In this document: piece after piece, positions 1 to 12,231 of the stretch
How positions within the stretch are numbered: position 1 is the stretch's first letter
Layout: every line of letters begins with the position of its first letter
Assembly (NCBI GenBank): GCA_036873755.1
Contig: JAVTVY010033658.1
Span: 62,001 to 126,000, forward strand
DNA from: Hanleya hanleyi
Taxonomy: Eukaryota > Mollusca > Polyplacophora > Lepidopleurida > Hanleyidae
Direction: 5' to 3'
Length of the DNA stretch: 64,000 nt
Program-made: the position numbers and the translations under genes
Notes under the pieces: generated by a model
What the model saw: only the letters and a program-made list of their open reading frames with translations
Database searches by the model: none
What the model was told of the DNA's origin: nothing

Positions 1-260
1 ACTTTTCATATCTGACGGCTAACTCCGCTAGAGGGCGAAATCCAAAATGGCCGCCGACGCCATTTTCAAAAACATAAAATTCGATATCTCAGCTTCTAGA
101 TTAGACATAAGTACAAATTTTCTAGTCCTACGTAGGGTATGAATAATTAGTTAATTTTGGAATGATTTGCAATTGGTCTGAAAATTCAATATGGCCGCCA
201 AAATCCAAAATGGCGGCCAATGTCCATTGAATCACACATTTTCCTGCCCTAATATGTAGA

Positions 261-1530
261 GATGGACCATCCTTGGTCCGAATGCGTCCTGTGGGGTGTC
301 ATCTTGTAGCTCTCGGGGTGTAGACCCCGATTTGAGGGATATCCATATCATCTGTGACGTCATCGGTGACGTTATCAGTACAAGTAGTAGCGAAAGCGGG
401 CATTTTGGGGGTGCGTGTGGGTGTGTTTGGGGTAAAGATGGACCATCCTTGGTCCGAATGTGTCGTGTGGGGTGTCATGTTGTAGCTCTCGGGGTGTAGC
501 CACGACTTGAGGTTCTTCCATGTCATCTGTGACGCCATCGGTGGCGTAATCAGTACGAGTAGTAGAGAAAGCCGGAGTTTCGGAGGTGCAATGGAGTGCG
601 TTTGAAGTAGATGACGGCCTTTTCTCCATCCAGCTACCCGATAGAGTTACCTGTGAGTGTATGCGCGCGTGTGTGTGAGTGAGTGAGACTGGTCTAATGT
701 ATCTTCTGTTTTCATCATTTTGCACATGCGCAGTCTGGTCGTAGTATAGAAAGTAAGCATTTTGGGGATTCGTGGAGGTTTGTTGAGTGATTGAGGGACC
801 ATCCCTGGTCAAATGGACCGTGTGGGGTATCAGTGTGAAGCTCTCGTGGGTCAGACTGGCTTGTTTTCATTGGAAGTCGCGCCAATCTGCGCATGCGCAG
901 TTGGGGTGTAGTAAGTAAAGTGGTCATTTTGGGAGGTGTGTTGGGGGGGTCTGTTGAGTGGCGAGGGACCATTCTTGGTCCGAATGCCTCGTGTGAGGTG
1001 TCAAAGTGAAGCTTTCGTGGTGTAGACCATGACTTGAGGGGTGTCCCTGTAATCTGTGTCGTCATTCTTGACGTCATCAGTAGGAGTAGCCAAAGTAGGA
1101 ATTTTGGGGGTGTGAAGTAAGGTGTTTGGGGTAGAGAGAGACCAGGTTTGGTCCAAATGGCTTGGTTGGGATGTCCTAGTGAAGATTTCGTGGGATAGAG
1201 TCAGACTGGCAAGTTTTTTATTGAAAGAAGATGTCTGAATGCCAATCTGAACATGCGCAGTTGTGGTGTAGTAAGTAAAGTGGTCATTCCGGAGGTGCGT
1301 GGGGATCTGTTTGAGCGATTGAGGGAACATTCTTGGTACGAATGCGTCGTGTGAGGTGTCAAAGCAAAGCTTTCATGGTGTGGACCATGACTTGAAGGAT
1401 ATCCGGGTCATCTGTGACGTCATTACTGACTTACTTGTAGCCAAAGCGGATATTTTTGGGGTGTGAAGGATGGTGTTTGGGTAGAAATGGACCATCCGTG
1501 GTCCGAATGCGTCGTGTGAGGTGCCATCTT
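261..1530 (+). repeat. Diverged tandem array, about 176-bp unit, about 8 copies
   Basis: Copies start near 261, 438, 615 (degenerate), 790, 968, 1,137, 1,320 and 1,487, each beginning like gatggaccatccttggtccg, itself a short palindrome. Units alternate between a form with a CRE-like TGACGTCAT and a form with an NRF1-like TGCGCATGCGCA. A shorter array of the same family lies in the opposite orientation at about 17,820-18,560. Several ORFs of 60-145 codons on the minus strand here are only this repeat translated. Confidence 0.85.
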
Positions 1531-1576
1531 GTAGCAACACCCACCAACGACAAGCTCAATGCTTCCACACCCTGGT

Positions 1577-2305
1577 GAATTAGCCCTGAAGTCCTGCATC
1601 ACAGCACATCCACGCTAAGGGAACCACTATGGGTGTGTTTACAATTAACTTATGCTATTGTCTGTGTATTCAGAAGTTCATTGTTCTGATCTCAGAATGA
1701 TGAGGGACACGAGTTAATCCCTATATGTACAGACACCACCACACATCACTATTACCACCACCACACACCAGTTCTACCACCACCACACACTACCACACCA
1801 CACAGGCGTCAGGCGTCAACGCCCGGTGGTGGTGGTAGCTCCCATGTGGCAGAGTTCTTGGATCGGAGCTCTTGGAGCTCAAAGCTTGTGGAGCTCAGAG
1901 CTCGGAAGTGATGTCATCGCACTAATGTGCACGTACCTGTGGTGCACCCTGTACACTATAGCCATTAGAGAATAGGGTACACCAGGGTGCGGGTGTGGTG
2001 CGGTGTGTGGTGGTGTCTGTACATATTAGGATTAACTCGTGTCCCTCATCATTCTGAGATCAAAACAATGAACTTCTGAATACACGGGAAATAGCATAAG
2101 TGAATTGTAAACACACCCATAGTGGTTCCCTTAGCGTGGATGTGCTGTGATGGAGGGGATAATAAAAGGATTGACCTGTAATATTTGATGATGTTGTTGT
2201 TGTTGCTCTACTTTTAGACTAACCATGAATCAGAATAGCACTTATCACGGACTACAACCGTAGAGCTACGTATAGGCGCGCAGGGCTTCAGGGCTAATTC
2301 ATCAG
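1577..2305. repeat. Inverted-repeat insert with GAGCTC-rich centre
   Basis: About 1,577-1,760 and 2,000-2,305 are inverted copies of each other (for example gatgagggacacgagttaat on one arm). The right arm has an extra stretch of about 125 bp (2,153-2,278) containing (GTT)n. The centre (1,860-1,910) repeats the palindrome GAGCTC and is followed by an inverted pair reading caccctg...caccagggtgc. The region at 14,880-15,640 is a relative: it has the same caccagggtgc word, the GAGCTC cluster, the words attgtaaaca and attgacctgt, and the (GTT)n run in the same order. Confidence 0.7.
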
Positions 2306-2352
2306 GGCTCCTGTGCCTGAAACGGAAACATCAACTGATCACTGCCCGATGC

Positions 2353-2938
2353 TTGTGCAGTGAGGAAATGGCTGCATCCATCATACAACTGCACGTGCTC
2401 ACTGGATGTGACCACAACTCTGGTTTCTATGGAGCAAGCAAGAAGCTCATCGCAGAACGTCTTCAGAATTCCAAAGAGGCACATGGCTTGCTGGCAGCAT
2501 GCGGCAGCCAACTTCCAGTCCCTCAAGAGGTCATCGATGATTTGGAGCGATTCGTCATTCGATACGTCTATTCTGATAACAAAAATGCCACCCTGGGAGT
2601 CGTGAGGGCAGCAAAGTGGAGGGAGCAGAAAAGGAAAAGCACCATCCGACTCGCACCCGACTCGGACAGTCTTCGCCATCACTTGGAGCGTGCAAACTAC
2701 CTCACCTATTTGCAGAAGCATTTCGAGCTCCAAAGTCACCCATCCCCGATCGGCCATGGATGGCATCTCGTAGATGGACTATGTCTGCCCATCCGTTCCA
2801 CCCAGCCTGCAATCCCCCATTCATCAATCTGCCTACCAACCCCCAGGCAGAGGAGGAAAGCGACACTGAGGATTGCAGCGGAAGCGATGACAGCGATTCT
2901 GACAGCACTGACTCATGCAGCGACAGTGACGCTTGATA
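2353..2938 (+). pseudogene. C-terminal fragment of a PIN/FEN1-like transposon-associated protein
   Basis: The frame opens with LHVLTGCDHNSGFYGASKK and continues through a segment with RANYLTYLQ and PSPIGHGW. I recognise this from a large family of invertebrate proteins with a PIN/FEN1-like nuclease fold, in which LTGCD is the helix-hairpin part. The protein reads on to RSTQPAIP; the expected acidic tail (EEESDTEDCSGSDDSDSDS) is then in the next frame, so a one-base shift occurs near 2,815-2,830. No start codon or N-terminal half is present. The fragment lies inside a TIR element and is best read as a dead gene of that element, or cargo carried by it. Function is from family memory only. Confidence 0.7.
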
Positions 2939-3367
2939 TAGGCCCTATGCGTATCAGGAACTTTGGGGTTGTAATGTTATTCTCAAGATGGCAGATGGCA
3001 GCCATCTTGGATTTCGAGCTCATAATGACCCCCAAACTAAAAACTAACCATTTTATTGTGTTTGTCATGCTAGAATCAGTGGGAAAAGACCCCTCATTTG
3101 TACTTCTGTCTAATCTAGAACCTGAGATATTGTATTTTATGTTTTCAAGTTGGCAGATGGCAGCCATTTCTACCTTAGAATGATCCCAAACTAAAAATTA
3201 ACCATTTTATTGTGTTTGTCATGCTAAAATTAGTGGGAAAGGACACCTCATTTGTACTTATGTCTAATCTAGAAGCTGAGATATCGAATTTTATGTTTTT
3301 GAAAATGGCGTCGGCGGCCATTTTGGATTTCGCCCTCTAGCGGAGTTAGCCGTCAGATATGAAAAGT

Positions 3368-4417
3368 ACATAGGAGCTCATTTTGCTCTAAAATGGTTCA
3401 GTTAGTGAAATCAATCATAAAAAAAAGGTAGGAGCAAAATGGTCACGGGATTTAAGGATATGACCCTACTATGATGCTGTTTTACTTCACCTTGTTACCA
3501 GCCTTCGTTCTCCTTTAGAGAAGTACATGGGACTTTTTCAGTTATAGCTCGTTCTATACCTGCCATCTCATGATGTAACTGCGAAATCCCGAATGTACGG
3601 AAAATAAGCTTTACAATGGTATACGATAACATAGGAATTGCAGCGGAACAACAACAACAGAACGCTGCAAAACGTAGCTAAAATGCGACAATTTCTTCGC
3701 TTTTTTCGTGATTTCCAACAGACGGAAAGCAGACAACACATTTTCTCGCAAGATTACTTATTTTTAGATTAAACGTTGCTGATATTGATATAAAACGTGA
3801 ACAAATTACGTAGAATGGGTGTGTGGGAGACCATTGGTAAATATTTTTCCACATGACATGGTACATAAAACGGGATATTTTACATCGCTGGAAACGTATG
3901 AAAATTGAAATCAGTCCATGGGTTAAAGACCTACGCCATTACAAATCTGTTATGGGTCAGAGAGAGAAAATTCCCCACAAGTCTATGGGGGAAAGAGTTA
4001 ACGGAGAAGTCCGGGCTGTGGAATTGGTAATATCTTAATCTATGTCTGGCAACCGAAAATGGGACAGATAATTGCATTGGTCTGACCAAAGGTACCTAGC
4101 TTAGCACTGAAGATACTTTTCCAGTTATGAATTGCTGTTGAAAGCGGAAGTGACAAGGTGGCTCTGTCGAATGTATGGGGTGCATGTACTACAGACATCG
4201 TACTTAACCTAGACTGGGCTGGTGGAGGTTGGCAAAGCATTTCGAGTACATCCTGAAGAGTCCTTCGAACAACTCTGAATTATTACCTTTTATGCTCCTT
4301 AATGTCCTCTGCTGCATGATCCACTTCCACTCTGGCAGGGTCAATTGAACCGGTAGATGAGTACATGGCATGTCAGGTACAATGTACATAATACATGGAT
4401 ATCCATCCCAAACTTAC
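3368..4417. other. Intron sequence, nothing recognised
   Basis: AT-rich unique-looking sequence downstream of the last visible exon. I searched it on the minus strand for the continuation of the Tudor domain and found none. The open stretches of 60-70 codons here have no recognisable content. Confidence 0.5.
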
Positions 4418-4482
4418 CTGACATTTGTCACCAGGTGCAAACGGGCTATCTCGAGCCAGCTCCAGGTCCCGTTGTTGTTGTT
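4418..4482 (-). CDS. ALG13-like: Exon entering the Tudor domain (PGDKCQ motif)
   Basis: Sixty-five bases. With the G left by the previous exon it begins EQQQRDLELARDSPFAPGDK and ends CQ. The acceptor is strong (tattggttctttacag) and the donor is a consensus CAG|GTAAGT. GDKCQ opens the Tudor domain in ALG13 and OTUD4. The rest of that domain (a barrel that binds methylated ligands in other Tudor proteins) is not found in 1-4,417 and must lie left of the window. A longer ORF runs through this exon from 4,564, but the strong acceptor and the phase favour the short exon. Confidence 0.87.
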
Positions 4483-5702
4483 CTGTAAAGAACCAATATT
4501 TTGTAGAGAGAAGTATGGTCTGCAAGTCCAAGGCTGTATTGGAATCTAAGAACTGATTCATCATGCCAGCATATGTTTCTTATTAAATTGAACAGAGATC
4601 ATTTAGAAGTTTTAGCCATCAGAGCAGCATCTCATCTCCAGTCATTCATATATGTATTTTGTGACGTTTTATAATGCAGTATTGCCAAGAAATGTTCAAA
4701 CCATTTTGGACAGTTTTCTTCATAATATATGACTGTGGAGATTCCAAAAGAAGTCATTTGATCAGCAAAAACTTCCAATGGAATTTACTTCACTGGTATG
4801 CATTTCTGATATGTCCCAAGAATAACATACTGAAAGATTACCAAAATATATTTGGTGAAAATACTTTAAAACTGAAGTTTTGTTGTCTAGCCTTATTTCT
4901 TTGGTGACAAGTATGTAAGGTTAGTGACTCCCTACTCTTCAAACTTTCTCCTTTTGCTGTGTATTGAATAAGAGTTAAAACTTTCCAATCTCATTTTCAT
5001 AGTGTGATTATTCCTACGAAGTAAGCTACCATCTGCAAATTGTCCGGTAGTCAGTGAGTGAGTCCATCTGAATCCTTTCATCGGCAACATAAGGAGAACT
5101 GTTGACATTGGAACCTTGATTTTTTGCATGAAGGTGCATTAGGGGACTGTTACCAGCAAGTTCTGAGCTGACCAACTTCTGATGAAAATCACTGGTGATT
5201 CTGCTATGGGCTGTGCTCATCTTAATATAGGCAGGATTTCAACTTGGGGCGGGGCAATTCCAAGAGTTCAGTGCACGGAGGACTCCTGATGCCTACCCTA
5301 CTTCGTAGGTCCTGTGACAGTCACACTGCCATCTTTCTAGTCTTTTTACATAAAACTGTATGCTAGACATCATTGGTAAATCATGAGGGGTCTTTAGGTT
5401 TGTTTTGTTCTTTTCTCCCATTTTATTGTTGTCCTCTCGTCAGTCGGTGACAGTAATATATTATACCCAGGTATCGATACTCAATGATAGCACCCAATTA
5501 ATTTGCCTCTAGTTCTGAGGATTAGAGAAGATAGTAACCCTTAAAATCTTCCCACAGTTATAGTAATCATAAATATCTCCAATTGAACAGTTCATTAGAT
5601 GTACAATTGGTTTGGTTCCAAGGAAGTCTTGATTCGCAGCCAAGCTAGCTTATGAAACATGAGATCCGACTTTAGTGGAGATGTAATCCGTGATATGGCA
5701 CT
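4483..5702. other. Intron between the 7.4-kb and 4.5-kb exons, left part
   Basis: No repeat family seen elsewhere in the window and no supported gene. A minus-strand open stretch at 5,026-5,220 looks protein-like, but the phase-matched splice from 7,330 to 4,482 skips it. Confidence 0.5.
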
Positions 5703-5704
5703 TA

Positions 5705-6833
5705 ATCCGCCTTTTGCGCTATTCCTAATGGCGGTTCTGGCCGCAAGGTGGCGCTAGCGCTCACGACACTTTGGTCTGTTCCGGTTTAGCTGTCTGCTAC
5801 AGTAAACATGTGCAGGAGGGAAGCCGGGTATTGTATTTCGCCTCGTTTCGTCAGATTTTCTCACTGATGGAGACGTCCTTGGTAGCTAGTTTACGTAAGT
5901 ATAGTCATCAAGTCTAATTTTTATTCGTTTGTACAAGCATAATAAAAGCCGCTTTGTCAACAAATTGGGCAATCAAAGCTCGTCGTTGTTGTTGTTATAA
6001 AACATGGTGGGTGGCCGGCAGTTCAGCCTGATTAAACCACGCTCTACTGAAAACAATCAGCAGGGGCCAGTTTGTTTGATCAAGTACTGTGAGAAATAAT
6101 CGGATTATTAGTTAATCCGACTACCATGTAGCTGTTAATGTAGCTGTATGATTATAATGTGATAAACAAGAACCCAACCCGCCTCAGTTGGGACTGCTGG
6201 TAGTGTTTCATAATTTTATTGTGAAAAGACACACTGAACAGGAAATTAATGTGCCATATGTCTTCTAACTTCTCATAAATACTGAGGAAGTAGTTTTTGC
6301 ACTAATAGCTACTTCGTTTTAATTTTTTAATTATCTAATTATTATACCATGTATTTCTTCTGCAAAATGCATTGAAACAAATGTATATATATATCTACAT
6401 ATTCCTGTTCTGTCCCATAACACACAAAATATAAGCCAGGAGAACCACGACAATATTATCAGTGATAATGCCTCCACAATCCTACGGTACAGTAATTCTT
6501 TATCCCTGTGTCGATGACACGCAAGTCTCTACTACAAATGTTTTATAACAACAACAATGACGAGCTTTGATTGCCCAATTTGTTGACAAAGCGGCTTTTA
6601 TTATGCTTGTACAAACGAGTAAAAATTAGACTTGATGACTATACTTACGTGAACTACCAAGGACGTCTCCATCAGTGAGAAAATCTGACGAAACGAGGCG
6701 AAATACAATACCCGCCTTCCCTCCTGCACATGTTACAGTAGCAGACAGCTAAACCGGAACAGACCAAAGTGCCGTAAGCGCTAGCACCACCTTGCAGCCG
6801 AAACCGGCATTAAGAATAGCGCAAAAGGCGGAT
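5705..6833. mobile_element. Non-autonomous DNA element with about 300-bp TIRs, TA flanks
   Basis: About 5,705-6,004 and 6,540-6,833 are inverted copies with scattered mismatches, starting ATCCGCCTTTTGCGC. TA stands on both sides (5,703-5,704 and 6,834-6,835), as in elements that duplicate a TA target. The arms end in runs of (GTT)n/(AAC)n, and the 535-bp centre is AT-rich without an ORF. Confidence 0.85.
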
Positions 6834-6835
6834 TA

Positions 6836-7329
6836 CCTAGCCACCATGGAATTGCCACTCTAAACAATTTGATTCCACATCACAACAGTGACTGGATAGA
6901 TACATTTTGTCCAATTACCTGATCTCGTTTTTGATAAGCTTCGCTCAGCTGTTTCCACTATTGAGCTTTTGTTTTTCACAGACCTCTTACTTTGGCTCTC
7001 AATAGAACTGCAGACCTGTAGCATTGTGGAGGCAGTGCTATCGAGTGTGACCATGTTGTCATTCTCTTTGAAGTACTCTCAAACTTTATAAAGCCTACGT
7101 TTGATCTGTATCTCCAGGTGGACCTTTCTTGAGTCGTTTCACCGAGATGCAATGCAATTAAAACCAGATCTACAAGGATGAGGTAAAGTGGATCTGGAAT
7201 GTTTCATATCCCATACCGTTTTATTTCCATAAGAATTGTGGGAATCTTTCCGAATTCCCATAAATTCGGATGAGAATCGATTTGCTAGGGGTATAAAAAG
7301 GATATATCATCTTGATTAAAGTTACGAAC
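6836..7329. other. Intron between the 7.4-kb and 4.5-kb exons, right part
   Basis: No repeat or coding signal recognised. It starts at the right flank of the TA element and ends at the weak donor GTTCGT of the DPEIYRNVE exon. Confidence 0.5.
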
Positions 7330-7453
7330 CTTTCTGTGCCTCCTGCCAAATGTCCAACTCCACATTCCTATAGATCTCAGGGTCCAGTGCCTTGGCAATA
7401 CGGAATGGCACGGGAGGGGAGGACTTGCCTTCCATTGGGCGCTGATTCTCCTC
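7330..7453 (-). CDS. ALG13-like: Linker exon between OTU and Tudor (DPEIYRNVE motif)
   Basis: One hundred and twenty-four bases, 41 codons plus one base. The reading starts EENQRPMEGKSSPPVPF and ends with DPEIYRNVELDIWQEAQK. The DPEIYRNVE(F/L)D(V/I)W segment is an almost exact match to the pre-Tudor linker of ALG13. The acceptor is good (catccattgcag). The donor GTTCGT is weak, but it is the only site that gives the phase (1) needed by the 4.48-kb exon. The exon sits just upstream, on the opposite strand, of the CR1-like element that begins near 7.55 kb. Confidence 0.88.
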
Positions 7454-7683
7454 CTGCAATGGATGATCAACATTATCCACATTTACTTAAGACAGATTAC
7501 AAAAAGACTCAGAGCATGCGTTGGGGTTAGACGTGTTTTGAGACCAGCTCCCGCTCTCGCTAAACATACAACACAAAGCGTGTGATACTATTGATTGGGG
7601 CTCTTGTGCTGGAATTGTGCTAGGTTTTAATATACTAGTATTAGTATATTAGTACATAAAAAATCGATTTCATCGATTATATT

Positions 7684-8459
7684 ATGCCTAAATCACAAGA
7701 ACTGGAAGGACCAAACACTAGACAAAAAGCCAGTAAAAGTGATCAGGCTACCGGTGAAACAAAGAACACAAATTCGACTATGGCGGATCGTAACGAGGGA
7801 AGTGAAGAAAGTTTTCAGGATTTCATGAAGCGATCGATCTGCGAAATGCAACATACACTTCACTCGGTTCTGACAGAACAACGTAACTTTACAGAGAGGC
7901 TTGTGAAACGGACATGGTGTCTAGCCTGGAATTTACGGGATCTGAAGTTGAGAAGCTGAAAACGGAACAGAGGAAAACATTGGCCAAAGTCAAGGAACTG
8001 GATGAATCTGTACGTAAGTTAACCTACGATAACGATCAGCTACGAGAACGGGTTAAAAGTAACGAGAGACATAGCAAGTCGTTCAATTTACGGTTCGGGG
8101 GTATTGAGGAAAAAAATGGAGAAATCCCACATGATCGGATCAAGGATATTATTGAAAATCAGTTGAAATTATCCGACATAGTGTTGGAGAATGTTCACCG
8201 ATCTGGAGAGAAAATTGAAGGCAAAACCCGACATATCATTGCACGATTCATTCACAGACCACAGTGCAGAGAGGTTCTTCTCCGTTCCAAATCAATGCTA
8301 AAAGAGAGTCCCATATATGTTACTGACGATCTTATCTTGGAGGACAGAAAAGCAAAATCAGAACTTCGTGAAACGATGGCTGATCTATACAAGCAAGGCA
8401 AAAAAGTGAGATTCGCGCGTGGGAAACTCTTTGTCGACGGCAGAGAATATAAAGCCTGA
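7684..8459 (+). pseudogene. CR1-like ORF1 (nucleic-acid-binding protein), one frameshift
   Basis: ATG at 7,684 opens a frame that reads about 75 residues; at about 7,905 the reading moves to the next frame (ETDMVSSLEF...) and runs to the stop at 8,459, about 255 residues in all. The middle is a predicted coiled coil rich in Glu, Lys and Leu (EVEKLKTEQRKTLAKVKEL). The C-terminal part carries NLRFGGIEE, VHRSGEKIEGKTRHIIARF and a final KLFVDGREY, the pattern of the RRM-like core of LINE ORF1 proteins (Transposase_22 type). The known role is binding of element RNA. The frameshift makes this copy inactive. Confidence 0.75.
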
Positions 8460-9436
8460 ATCTGGAAAATTCATTTACACAGCACAACTTCCACCCAAAA
8501 CAGTTACTACTGGACACTGACTTGTAAAAGCTTTAAGTGATTTGTTCAATCTTGTACATTTGTACATATCTATTCTTCATTTTTACGACACTCGACGATT
8601 TCTTCGACTTATTTTTAACATTTTCAGGAAAATTGTCTCCAATACATACACCATGCTATATTTACTTTCCATTCTATTGCCGATGTGTATATTTGAAAGA
8701 AACTATATTTCTCTCTGAATTTCCTTGTCATAAAATATGTGTATATACGATTTGTGATGTGTGTGTGACGGGGGGGGGGGGAGTTAGCTATATGAGAATG
8801 TCACATTTAACTATTGCCTAAGTGTATAAGTGTATATATTGTTCAGTGTTGTTTGGAGACTAATTAGTATTCACACACTACTGGTCGTATTCCCACCGTT
8901 CCTAAATTTCTAAACTTCTACATGCAGTCGTTTTCTTTGTAGTATCCCACCAGCAATTCAATGCCACTGTTTCAAATTACATTGTATACCATTTCGAATC
9001 GTGCGGAGAACTTCAGATTCCAAATTTTAATCTTGTCAATTTATTTTCCCGTGTATCGTAGTTTGTATTGTTTAATTAGCGTCGCTCTCACCACCGAGCG
9101 GGATTCTGGCCTCCCAAAGCGCTAAAATGCACACGTTCCACCTGTGCAAAATACCCTGTTGTTATATGCTCCTGTATTCAGGTGTAACATTCTCTTCATT
9201 GTTTTACTTTAATTTCTTTTGTCTAAAGGTTTGTCTCATTGTCACCAGTAATGCTCAACTTCTTTGTTATAATTGCGTCTCTAGCAAAACATGTCACCTA
9301 GGTCCACACAAATCCACTACTGGTTTGATTAGCAAGTACAGCTTCGTGCTACCCTCAGTCATTATTATAATTACATTCAGTGACTACTAGTTTTCACATT
9401 ACGTAACTTTCCACCTCCAATTTACCTTATCCAACC
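8460..9436 (+). other. Long spacer between CR1 ORF1 and ORF2
   Basis: Nearly 1 kb without a supported gene, containing a G-run at 8,769-8,781. It is long for an inter-ORF spacer in this group, so it may include an old insertion, but no inverted or direct repeats mark one. Confidence 0.4.
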
Positions 9437-12231
9437 ATGAACTTACTCAGTGAACTGCCCTTTTATAATTATAATATAGATGTTGATTGCACTCTCGACC
9501 CAGACAAAGATAGACTTCTCGAATGATTTGAATATATGTGTTTTAACCCCATACAGCTTAATTACTCCGAAAATTCTACTTATGCGACAGACGATACTGA
9601 AGGTGAGCTTTCCCACTGGGGAAACATCGGATCACACCAGTCCAATTACTATTTCGAAGACCAATTTGAATCGTTCATCAGAACTAATTCCATCTCGGAC
9701 AACAAATCTATCTCGACCCTACATCTTAATGCAAGAAGCTTAAAAAAACACTTCAGTGAAGTCGTTGCACTCATCCATAACATGAATTTTAAATTTTCTT
9801 TTATTGGAATTTCGGAAAGCTGGCTCGACCCCTCGACCGAAAATCTGTACACTATCCCTGGTTATCAACCTTTTCCTCTTTCGAGGAAAACAAAACAAGG
9901 CGGGGGGATTGTTCTTTATATTAACGATGTATTCACCAGCTGTAAAATTCGCGACGATCTCTCTTTCACTGATGAACATGACCAACATGAATCACTCTTT
10001 GTTGAAGTTTTTGATGGTAAAACCACATATATTATTGGATTAATTTATCGCCCACCTGGACAAAATGTTGACAATTTCAACACCAGTTTACTTTCCATCT
10101 TAAATAATCTAAAACCCGAAAATAAAAAATGCATTATAATGGGAGATTTCAACATTGATCTTTTCAAAACCAATCACCATGGCCCATCAAAAACGTTCCT
10201 GGAAACCATGAAAACATTTTATTTTTTCCCAAAAATTACAAAACCCACCAGAGTAAAATCTCATTCAGCGACTCTAATAGATAACATATTTACAAATTTT
10301 CACGAAGACGACCTGGGTTCTGGTATAATGCTATCTGACATAACTGACCATTTTCCTATTTTTCATGCAACAAACCGTCTTTCGCCTTTACCCAATAAGT
10401 CGACAAACACGTTCAAATCCCGAAAGGTAAATCCTGTCCAAAAAGAACTTTTCGAGAAGAAACTAACAAACTTGGACTGGCAACAAGTACTTAACGATGA
10501 TGATACTAACAGCGCCTTAAATACTTTTATGGATACATTTACTAATATATACGATGACTGCTTCCCCATAATAACTAGAACCACCCATAAGATTACAATA
10601 CTTAAACCGTGGATAACCCCATGCTTGCTACACTCTATTCGAGAAAAAAATAGATTATACAAGATGCACATATCGAAAAAAGATTGTGAGGTAACTCGTG
10701 AATATAAAGTTTATAGGAACAAACTAAACCACACTCTTAGATTAGCAAAGAACAAATACTATGAAAACAAATTTAGTGAATCTTATAATAATATTAAAGG
10801 AACTTGGAAAGTCATAAATGGATTATTAGGTAGAAAAAAATCTAGCGATCTTCCTAGTGTTTTTAATTTCAATGGTAATGATATCACGGAACCTTCGGAG
10901 ATTGCCACAAAGTTCAATGACTACTTCTCTTCTATTGCCTCCGATCTGGCCTCAAAAATTCCATCTACTCAAAATAACTTCACAAAATATCTTGACAATA
11001 CATACAATAAAGACTTCTCCTTCAAACCGTGTACACCATCTGAAATAAATAGTGCATATGCTTAAAAATGGCTCACCTGGCATTGACGCCATTCGCATGT
11101 CACTCATAAAACCGATATCGAGCCTAATATCGGCTCCCCTATCGCATATTGTAAATCTTTCCTTCCAAAATGGAATCGTTCCCACTTCCCTTAAGAATGC
11201 AAAGGTTACTCCAGTTTTCAAATCTGGAAACAAAACCCTAGCCGAGAATTATCGCCCAATTTCTGTTCTGCCATGTTTCAGTAAAATCATTGAAAAACTT
11301 GTTGTGTTGAGGATGATCACATTCCTAGAAGCAGAGATGATTATCTCCCCTAATCAATATGGATTTCGAGCAAATCATTCTACATTTCTTGCCGTTCTTT
11401 CTTTATACGACAGACTGGTTGCTGCAAAGGAACTAAAGCAGTTCAGCATTACTACTTTCTTGGATCTTTCCAAAGCCTTTGATACAGTAAATCACGAGAT
11501 CCTCTTACATAAACTTGATTACTATGGTTTCCGGGGTGTCACAAATAACTGGTTTCGTAGCTATCTATCTTCTCGACGCCAGTGTGTATCTTACAACGGC
11601 ACTATATCTTCTTTCAATCCTATCAGTACGGATGTGCCACAAGGATCAATACTAGGACCCATACTCTTTTTAATATATATAAATGACATTACGAAGGCCA
11701 CATCGGTGTAGAGATTAATCTTTTTGCTGACGATACAAGCGCTACCCTATCCGATGCCGATTTTATTAGACTTGCGGAAAATATGTCACAGGAACTTAAA
11801 AAGCTTCATGCCTGGTTTTCCTGCAACAAACTTTCATTAAACGTGAAAAAAACCAAATTTATATTATTTAAACCAAATAGATCAACAAATGTAAATATCC
11901 CTAAGGTTTCAATATTTGGCACCGACATTGAATCTGTTTCTAGCTTTAAATTCCTCGGGGTTTATTTTAACGATAGATTAAATTGGCAAACACATATTGA
12001 CGAACTACGAACTGACTTCAAAAATTTCGAGAAATATCGGTGTTATCAACGCAATACGGAACTGCCTCAACAGGAAAACCTTGATTATGCTGTACTATTC
12101 TTTGTTCTATTCTTACGTATCTTACTGTAATTTAATATGGGGAAACACATTCTCAACTCATCTCAACCCACTTGTGATATTACAAAAGAGAATTATCCGT
12201 GTAATAACTTCCAGTGGTAAATATGCCCATT
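9437..12231 (+). pseudogene. CR1-like ORF2: endonuclease and reverse transcriptase, broken
   Basis: The likely start is ATG 9,437 (MNLLSELPFYNYNIDVD), with an in-frame TGA at 9,524-9,526. The apurinic-type endonuclease follows, with LNARSL, SESWLD, YRPPG, GDFNID and SDITDHFPI. The frame shifts near 11,055. RT follows, with ENYRPIS, LDLSKAFDTVNH, VPQGSILGP and, after another shift near 11,705, the catalytic FADD, then FLGVYFNDRLNWQ. A further shift lies near 12,005. The frame is cut at 12,231 by a TIR element and resumes at 18,892. Endonuclease and RT nick the target and copy element RNA; this copy cannot, with at least one stop and three shifts. Confidence 0.85.

Larger units (their letters stand above)
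1..3367. mobile_element. TIR element with 118-bp perfect ends and a PIN-like gene remnant
   Basis: Bases 1-118 are the exact reverse complement of 3,250-3,367. Both ends contain a word meaning 'aaaatggccgccgacgcc'. The left limit may lie outside the window, since the match starts at base 1. Inside the right end a segment of about 160 bp is present twice (about 2,965-3,130 and 3,135-3,290). The interior holds a tandem array (about 260-1,525), an inverted-repeat insert (about 1,577-2,305) and the remnant of a gene (2,353-2,938). No target duplication can be read because the left flank is missing. The superfamily was not assigned. Confidence 0.8.

Noticed and set aside
261..812. Overlapping minus-strand ORFs of 79-145 codons
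   Set aside because: They follow the 176-bp tandem repeat and share its periodic words.
2302..2766. 154-codon minus-strand ORF opposite the PIN-like fragment
   Set aside because: Shadow of the plus-strand reading, which has clear family motifs.
4285..4336. Minus-strand mini-exon (VEVDHAAEDIKEHK) as the next Tudor exon
   Set aside because: Wrong phase after 4,418, and residues do not fit a Tudor barrel; the implied intron would be only about 85 bp.
4932..5220. Protein-like minus-strand stretch as an exon of the OTU-Tudor gene
   Set aside because: The splice from 7,330 to 4,482 matches phase and family alignment without it; its own donor sites are weak.
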